Assembly (NCBI GenBank): GCA_937124495.1
Contig: CAKZKZ010000291.1
Span: 1-10,424, forward strand
Reading direction: 5' to 3'
Length of the DNA: 10,424 nt
Origin: an uncultured Dokdonia sp.
GTDB taxonomy: Bacteria > Bacteroidota > Bacteroidia > Flavobacteriales > Flavobacteriaceae
In this document: piece after piece, positions 6,599 through 10,424 of the stretch
How the letters are laid out: every line of letters starts with the position of its first letter
Position numbering within the stretch: position 1 is the first letter of the stretch
Notes under the pieces: generated by a model
What the model was told of the DNA's origin: nothing
Seen by the model: only the letters and a program-made list of their open reading frames with translations
Database searches by the model: none
Made by a program: the position numbers and the translations under genes

Positions 6599-6642
6599 CT
6601 GATTTATATCATCTTTTTTGAGTGTGAATTGGCCTATTTTTA
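6599..6642 (+). promoter_or_regulatory. CBS gene promoter: Crp/Fnr-like site plus -7 box
   Basis: CTGAT-TTAT-ATCAT (core 6600-6611) is followed by TATTTTTA at 6635-6642, which matches TAnnTTTG in all but the last base. Centres 6605.5 and 6638.5 are again 33 bases apart. The predicted transcript start is near 6646, about 20 bases before the ATG at 6666. The 235-base spacer 6431-6665 otherwise holds only the partial palindrome at 6440; no small gene is visible in it. Confidence 0.7.
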
Positions 6643-6665
6643 AGTATCATTTAAAACAGAAAACG

Positions 6666-7085
6666 ATGAGAAAAAGAACGCCAGTGTATAGTATCATGAC
6701 AGCAAACGTAGTCAGTTTAAATACAACCGATAGTTTAGAAAAGGCCGAACAGCTTTTTAAAAATAATAACATAAGGCATATTCCTGTTGTCCAAGGAAAA
6801 CGTATAATAGGAATTTTGAGCTATACTGATTTACTAAGAATAAGTTTTGCTGATGCGACAGGAGAAGACGAGCAAAATATAGACACCACTGTCTATAATA
6901 TGTTTACTATAGAACAAGTAATGGCAAAAAAATTGGTGACCGTTACCTCAGATACTACCATTAAGGAGGTTGCAGAAATACTTGCCAAAAAAGAATTTCA
7001 CGCACTCCCTGTAGTCGACAATGATACACTCATAGGAATCGTGACGACAACAGATTTAATAAATTATTTACTAGAGCAATTTTGA
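6666..7085 (+). CDS. two-CBS-domain protein
   Basis: Protein of 139 residues made of two CBS motifs that together form one Bateman module. CBS1 spans about 6-62 (VYSIMTANVVSLNTTDSLEKA ... IRHIPVV ... GILSYTDLLR) and CBS2 about 80-137 (IEQVMAKKLVTVTSDTTI ... FHALPVVDND ... GIVTTTDLINYL). Such modules usually bind adenine nucleotides and sense energy state. Stand-alone copies have no enzymatic domain, and their partner is unknown. The protein closely fits a conserved flavobacterial type with the linker YNMFTIEQVM. A TTG at 6618 would add 16 residues but lies between the operator and the -7 box, so the ATG at 6666 is chosen. It is a single gene, followed by a hairpin terminator at 7110. Confidence 0.9.
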   Translation: MRKRTPVYSIMTANVVSLNTTDSLEKAEQLFKNNNIRHIPVVQGKRIIGILSYTDLLRISFADATGEDEQNIDTTVYNMFTIEQVMAKKLVTVTSDTTIKEVAEILAKKEFHALPVVDNDTLIGIVTTTDLINYLLEQF

Positions 7086-7109
7086 GGTTATTGTTCTTGA
7101 TAACGTCAG

Positions 7110-7140
7110 GGGAATATTGGGTACAACCAGTATTCCCTTT
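7110..7140 (+). terminator. intrinsic terminator after CBS gene
   Basis: Eleven-base arms (7110-7120 and 7127-7137) pair around a 6-base loop with one G-T wobble. The stem starts with GGGAATA and ends TATTCCC, followed by TTTG and, after a few bases, TTTTA. The T-run is interrupted, so strength is uncertain. It lies 24 bases after the stop at 7085. A smaller hairpin (GTTAT/ATAAC) lies just before it at 7087-7104. Confidence 0.65.
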
Positions 7141-7258
7141 GACTTTTATAAGCCTGGCTATATAAGATAACCATAACATACTTCTGAAATACTTACCTCC
7201 TCTTATACATACTATTAAGTATATTCACCACATCATCACTATCTAAAAAATATCAAGC

Positions 7259-7693
7259 ATGAACTATGTAAAATCAATAATAAGTGTATTAATAGTAGTC
7301 ACTATGATCAGCTGTAAGTCTAACGAAACAGAAAAAAATCCTTTATTAAATAACCATTGGGAGACAGAAATCAAACTAGATGGAACGAACAAATGGACGG
7401 CAAACAATGAAACGACAGAAGGTGTTAACAAAATGCTAGACATATTAGAAAATCTACATACAACTCCTGCCCTAGACTATTCTGCTTTAGGAAAAGATCT
7501 GAAAAGTGAGATTAACATCGTGATCCAAAAGTGTTCTATGAAAGGCCCATCACATGATAATCTACATGTATTGCTAATGCCATTAATTGACAAAGGAGAT
7601 GCCCTACAAAAAGCAAGAAGTATTGAAGAAAACAAAGCCTTGGTAGAGAGTATCTTTTATCATTTAAAAGGATATGAACGGTATTTTGTATAA
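7259..7693 (+). CDS. small lipoprotein with Cys/Met/His motif, function unknown
   Basis: Protein of 144 residues. The N-terminus (MNYVKSIISVLIVVTMISC) is a lipoprotein signal peptide with lipidation predicted at Cys19; Met at -3 is slightly off the usual lipobox. The mature part has two landmarks: DGTNKWTANNETTEGVNKM (41-59) and KCSMKGPSHDNLHVLLMPL (91-109). The second contains Cys92, Met94, His99, His103 and Met107 in a predicted helix. I recall similar [EK]C-x-MKG-x-H-x2-LH sequences in uncharacterised flavobacterial proteins, but I know no assigned function. The residue set could bind heme or copper, which would suit the neighbouring nos genes, but this is inference. No TAnnTTTG box or TGAT-N4-ATCA site is visible in the 173 bases upstream, unlike its neighbours. 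Confidence 0.75.
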   Translation: MNYVKSIISVLIVVTMISCKSNETEKNPLLNNHWETEIKLDGTNKWTANNETTEGVNKMLDILENLHTTPALDYSALGKDLKSEINIVIQKCSMKGPSHDNLHVLLMPLIDKGDALQKARSIEENKALVESIFYHLKGYERYFV

Positions 7694-7735
7694 CAGTATA
7701 TAGAACTTCCCGCCTAGAAAGGTGGCGTGCTGAGC

Positions 7736-7769
7736 ACTTCGACAAGCTCAGTGTTACACTTGTCGGAGT
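7736..7769. repeat. ACTTCGACAAG hairpin repeat
   Basis: Arms ACTTCGACAAG (7736-7746) and CTTGTCGGAGT (7759-7769) pair over 11 bases with one G-T wobble and a 12-base loop. The sequence GAGCACTTCGACAAGCTCAG also allows a competing short stem (TGAGC/GCTCA). I recall closely similar sequences as dispersed intergenic repeats in Bacteroidetes genomes. There is no T-run, so it is probably not a terminator by itself. Confidence 0.6.
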
Positions 7770-7836
7770 AAAGGATTGAAGGAAGTGTTTATGCTACATA
7801 CTACCTAAATCATATTCATATACACATTGTATTAAA

Positions 7837-7877
7837 AAAATAGAGTAGTGTTCTATTCTAGAGTACTACTCTATTTT
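7837..7877. terminator. bidirectional intrinsic terminator
   Basis: A near-perfect 19-bp stem (7837-7855 with 7859-7877) with two G-T wobbles and a three-base loop. The outer 13 bases (AAAATAGAGTAGT against ACTACTCTATTTT) pair perfectly. The left side begins in an A-run (7834-7840) and the right side ends in TTTT, so it has a U-tract on both transcripts. It lies 143 bases after the lipoprotein stop and 275 bases after the nosY stop, as expected between converging genes. Confidence 0.75.
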
Positions 7878-7900
7878 CAACACACCTGAATAGCATTTTA

Positions 7901-7920
7901 ATTCTCGCGAAGGCGGGAAT
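7901..7920. repeat. REP-like GC hairpin
   Basis: ATTCTCGC (7901-7908), loop GAAG, GCGGGAAT (7913-7920): an eight-base stem with one T-G wobble, followed by CTCATGA. I recall ATTC(C/T)CGCGAAGGCGGGAAT as a common extragenic repeat in several bacterial groups, including flavobacteria. Only one copy is present here. Confidence 0.6.
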
Positions 7921-8118
7921 CTCATGATTTTTATTAAAATGCAAAAAGGAAGTGCTATCATAATGGGGTATGCCTTTTCCCCGCCCCTAAAGGATGGACA
8001 TATTCTCTAAATGTACAGCACACGGTATCTAAAGGAAATATCAATGAAATTTTCAGCTCTTCTTTAAACTGACAATATGTTTAGTCCTGATTCTTGATTC
8101 CTTTTAATCCTGAGTCTA

Positions 8119-8130
8119 CTTTCGCGAAAG
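8119..8130 (-). repeat. CTTTCGCGAAAG palindrome after nosY
   Basis: Perfect 12-base palindrome, 22 bases beyond the nosY stop. On the minus strand it reads TTCGCTTTCGCGAAAGT, so it shares the directional left flank TTCGC with the copies at 3459 and 6440. No T-run follows. Confidence 0.75.
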
Positions 8131-8152
8131 CGAAAACTCATATAAGCCATCT

Positions 8153-8935
8153 CTAAAAATCTTTCTTTCTACTTTTTCTATACATATTCAATACTGGTAA
8201 AACGACCCAGAATGATAAGGCGGTCATCGATAGTAAAAGCCCAAGTCCAGTTCCAAAAAACTTTTGAAATACAGCACCTGTATATCCCAACAATGCTGAA
8301 ATATCGAGCTTTAATAAAATTAAAATACGTGATAAATCAATAGGATTAAACAGCGTTGCTCCTATGGAGAATGAGTCTAAGGGATATGATTGAAATGCAA
8401 TCAGTGACATTAGAAAAAGACCATCGTAAATAACTGCCATAAACAACCAAAGTAAAATGGAATAACTAAAGCCTTTGATCTTATTCTCATTGTACAAGGC
8501 AATATTAAAAGCAAGCGCTGTAAATATGAATGTTAGAAACGTTCCTGTAACGAGCAATAGTACAAAGTCCCATATTTCATTAGACTGAAATAAACCATAC
8601 AGTATAAAAGGAATCCCTAATCCAATCACCAGACTCATAGAAAGAGATAATGCGACACCCAGATACTGTCCTATAAAAATGGAAGATCGTTTAATTGGCT
8701 GTGCAAGTAATAACTCTGTAAACTCCTTAGAATTATAATAGTACATAACGCCAAAGATGGTTCCGATGAGAGGTACTAAAATGATGATCACATTCATCAG
8801 CGTAATCACTGCTTTAGAAAGGTCGTTGTTCAAAAAAAGGAGTACACAACCAAGCAATAGATAAAACAGTAAGTAGACATAACTCCAACGGCTACGGATC
8901 AAATCAAAAAAACTATATTTTAATATTTTAAGCAT
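8153..8935 (-). CDS. nosY: NosY, ABC-2 type permease of nitrous oxide reductase maturation
   Basis: Membrane subunit of the NosDFY ABC complex needed for copper-site assembly in periplasmic nitrous oxide reductase (NosZ). It has 260 residues with about six hydrophobic segments, near 18-36, 44-67, 88-113, 121-147, 155-180 and 228-252. Between segments 2 and 3, the cytoplasmic stretch YYNSKEFTELLLAQPIKRSS is typical of ABC-2 permeases, where it contacts the ATPase. The late periplasmic loop has the NosY-type NPIDLSRIL. The start overlaps the end of nosF by eight bases, which supports coupled translation. It is the last nos gene on this strand, and the bidirectional hairpin at 7837-7877 is the nearest terminator. 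Confidence 0.93.
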   Translation of the reverse strand: MLKILKYSFFDLIRSRWSYVYLLFYLLLGCVLLFLNNDLSKAVITLMNVIIILVPLIGTIFGVMYYYNSKEFTELLLAQPIKRSSIFIGQYLGVALSLSMSLVIGLGIPFILYGLFQSNEIWDFVLLLVTGTFLTFIFTALAFNIALYNENKIKGFSYSILLWLFMAVIYDGLFLMSLIAFQSYPLDSFSIGATLFNPIDLSRILILLKLDISALLGYTGAVFQKFFGTGLGLLLSMTALSFWVVLPVLNMYRKSRKKDF

Positions 8936-9635
8936 CGTCGTGAGTTAATAAGTTAGCAATAGCATGTTCAAAATTAGATGCCTGAGTTTGCGCTTTAAGT
9001 GCATCTATATCTCCTTTAAAATACACTTTCCCCTCTAGTAGAAATACAATCTCGTCTGCAATCTCTTCTACAAAACTCATAATATGAGAGGTGATTAAAA
9101 TGATTTTCCCTTTGGCTTTCTCTTCTGCAATCATCTCTTTTAAGTGTATCATGGCAATAGGATCTAGACCAGACGTAGGCTCATCTAATATAATAATAGG
9201 ACTATCAAACATTAACGTAAGTACCAAGTTGACCTTTTGCTTTGTTCCTCCAGAAAGAGTATTTAGTTTTTTAGATAAAAAAGGCTCTAGTTTGAATAAC
9301 GATATTAATTTGTCATCGGCTCCTGGACGATTACGCAAATCTTTAATCATCGCAATAAGCTCTTTTACTTTAAGATTTGCTGGGAAATTGGCTATTTGAG
9401 GTAGGTAATCTATCTGATCCCTATATTTCCAGCCTTTCTTGATGGATATATCATCTACACATAATTCTCCTTTATCAGGGATTACCATACCTAATATAGA
9501 TTTAATCAGGGTCGTTTTACCAGAGCCATTAGGACCTAATATGGCGACGACTCCTTTTTGGGCAATGTCCAAATCGACTCCTTTAAGTACTTGATTTTTC
9601 CCAAATCGCTTATGTAATTGCTTTATTGTAATCAT
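8928..9635 (-). CDS. nosF: NosF, ABC ATPase of nitrous oxide reductase maturation
   Basis: Cytoplasmic ATPase of the NosDFY complex, 235 residues. Walker A GPNGSGKT is at 34-41, the Q-loop Gln at 80, the signature LSGGTKQKV at 127-135, Walker B IIILDEP at 147-153 (D151, E152), and the switch His at 184 (ITSH). The short length and LSGGTKQKVNL sequence fit NosF. Its ATG overlaps the nosD stop (ATGA, 9632-9635), and its end overlaps nosY. Known biology: the complex couples ATP hydrolysis to supply of copper or sulfide for the NosZ clusters through NosD. Confidence 0.94.
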   Translation of the reverse strand: MITIKQLHKRFGKNQVLKGVDLDIAQKGVVAILGPNGSGKTTLIKSILGMVIPDKGELCVDDISIKKGWKYRDQIDYLPQIANFPANLKVKELIAMIKDLRNRPGADDKLISLFKLEPFLSKKLNTLSGGTKQKVNLVLTLMFDSPIIILDEPTSGLDPIAMIHLKEMIAEEKAKGKIILITSHIMSFVEEIADEIVFLLEGKVYFKGDIDALKAQTQASNFEHAIANLLTHDDA

Positions 9636-10424
9636 TGGTAGCGTTTCATTTGTGGTGACATATCTAGTAAGTTATCTGGTGTAAATACAGGAGATACTTT
9701 TTCTGAAAAATCGATAATATCAATAAATAGACTTCGCATTAATATGATGGTTTCTGGCGTCTGATTAACGATATATGAAAATAGTTTTACAGGCCGGTAT
9801 GGCACATCTCCTACTCCATCTTTGTCTAGATCATAGCCTGTATATCCGCTCCAGTAATTATGTTGAAATACATTATCATTGATCTTACTGTGATAAGAAA
9901 TATCAAAGGAGTTATAGAGAAAATTATTTTTTTCAAACACATTCGTATAACAAGCCCCTAATACTTTAATAGCATATCCATTACGAATGAAGTCATTGCT
10001 ACTATACGCCACTCTATTGGAGCCTTCTATGTTTATGGCTACGGTATTTTCTTCAAATACGTTGTCTTTAATCTCGGCGTCATTTATTTCTTTTAGCAAT
10101 AAGCCAAAAGCCGCTGTTCCCCAATTCTTCTTGAAGGTATTCTGGATCATTTTAATTCGTTTGGAAAACATGACGGCGACCCCTGCCCCGTTATTTTCGA
10201 ACGTATTATTTGTATATACATCATCATTAGAAAACATAAAATGCAATCCATATCTCAAATTACCCGTACTTATATTTTCATTGATGATGATATTATCTGA
10301 AAACTCAAGGTAGATCCCATCGCGTACTTTCTGTACGATATTGCGTTCTACCACTACATTTTTTGAATACCAGAGTTGAATGCCATTACCTGAGTTATAT
10401 TCATCTTGCGCATCCCCTATCACT
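9632..10424 (-). CDS. nosD: NosD, periplasmic copper-chaperone-type protein (5' end outside window)
   Basis: C-terminal part, about 263 residues, of the periplasmic beta-helix protein that works with NosF and NosY in NosZ copper-site assembly. Repeated Asn-containing turns spaced about 22 residues apart (for example NGIQLWYSKN, DGIYLEFSDN, RYGLHFMFSN, GAGVAVMFSK) are the right-handed parallel beta-helix (CASH-type) repeats. The NosD-specific end follows: NYWSGYTGYDLDKDGVGDVP, then RPVKLFSYIVNQTPETI and a final FSEKVSPVFTPDNLLDMSPQ. The reading frame is open to the window edge. The GTG at 10421-10423 reads as an internal valine, not a start, because family proteins have more repeats and a signal peptide before this point. 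Genes for NosZ and NosL are expected beyond the right edge. Confidence 0.93.
   Translation of the reverse strand, partial: VIGDAQDEYNSGNGIQLWYSKNVVVERNIVQKVRDGIYLEFSDNIIINENISTGNLRYGLHFMFSNDDVYTNNTFENNGAGVAVMFSKRIKMIQNTFKKNWGTAAFGLLLKEINDAEIKDNVFEENTVAINIEGSNRVAYSSNDFIRNGYAIKVLGACYTNVFEKNNFLYNSFDISYHSKINDNVFQHNYWSGYTGYDLDKDGVGDVPYRPVKLFSYIVNQTPETIILMRSLFIDIIDFSEKVSPVFTPDNLLDMSPQMKRYQ

Larger units (their letters stand above)
7694..8152. other. 459-base convergent spacer, no gene, hairpin-rich
   Basis: This is the spacer between the converging lipoprotein and nosY genes. I see no coding region of convincing length. It contains a repeat-like hairpin (7736-7769), a long bidirectional terminator (7837-7877), a REP-like GC-rich hairpin (7901-7920), a GC-rich patch with CCTTTTCCCCGCCCCTAAAGG (7971-7991), a nine-base imperfect direct repeat (8085 and 8108), and a near copy of the TTTCGCGAAA palindrome (8119-8130). 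Confidence 0.7.

Noticed and set aside
6618..6665. TTG start at 6618 for the CBS protein
   Set aside because: It falls between the operator and the -7 box, so it would not be in the transcript; the CBS family fold begins right after the ATG at 6666.
7089..7105. TTGATAACGTCAG as a possible further Fnr-like site upstream of the lipoprotein gene
   Set aside because: The second half-site does not match ATCA at the right spacing, and no TAnnTTTG box follows 33 bases downstream.
7536..7745. Minus-strand open frame of 69 codons over the end of the lipoprotein gene
   Set aside because: It overlaps the lipoprotein gene and the hairpin repeat, has no promoter or recognisable protein features, and is treated as a chance frame.
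8085..8116. Imperfect direct repeat TCCTGATTC / TCCTGAGTC, 23 bases apart
   Set aside because: Only 8 of 9 bases match with two copies; no sign of a mobile-element target duplication or of a CRISPR array.

Overview
The window looks like chromosomal DNA of a marine-type member of the Bacteroidetes, most likely family Flavobacteriaceae. Supporting signs are AT-rich DNA, almost no Shine-Dalgarno sequences, -7 boxes of the Bacteroidetes type TAnnTTTG, protein sequences typical of flavobacteria (CBS protein, MlaEF, NosDFY), and several copies of the palindrome GCTTTCGCGAAAGC. The palindrome recalls Dokdonia-like genomes, but the genus is a guess.

Layout, left to right. A patatin-like phospholipase gene (+, 34-807) converges on a three-gene MCE/Mla lipid-transport operon (-, mlaE-mlaF-mlaD, 3384 down to 843). 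Next is a tandem universal stress protein gene (-, 3487-4323). It is divergent from a two-gene operon (+) that encodes a diverged pyridoxamine-phosphate-oxidase-like protein (4537-5136) and an acetyl-CoA hydrolase/CoA-transferase (5138-6430). A two-CBS-domain protein (+, 6666-7085) and a small lipoprotein of unknown function (+, 7259-7693) follow. After a 459-base hairpin-rich convergent spacer comes the end of a nitrous oxide reductase accessory operon (-): nosD (5' end beyond the window), nosF and nosY, which overlap one another.

The main result is a shared promoter architecture. The palindrome TGAT-N4-ATCA occurs four times by manual scan, always between genes and always upstream of a transcription unit: mlaEFD, usp, the pdxH-like operon and the CBS gene. 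In all four cases its centre lies exactly 33 bases upstream of the centre of a TAnnTTTG-like -7 box. This is the geometry of a promoter activated by a Crp/Fnr-family regulator bound near -40. Lipid transport, stress response, CoA metabolism and a CBS protein next to a nos cluster may therefore form one oxygen- or NO-responsive regulon. The same boxes help choose the start codons of usp, the pdxH-like gene and the CBS gene, and they predict a nearly leaderless mlaE transcript.

Other notable points are the loss of the usual C-terminal active-site motif in the PdxH-like protein, a Cys/Met/His motif in the lipoprotein beside the nos genes, and hairpin repeats clustered in spacers. I saw no rRNA, tRNA, CRISPR array or insertion sequence.
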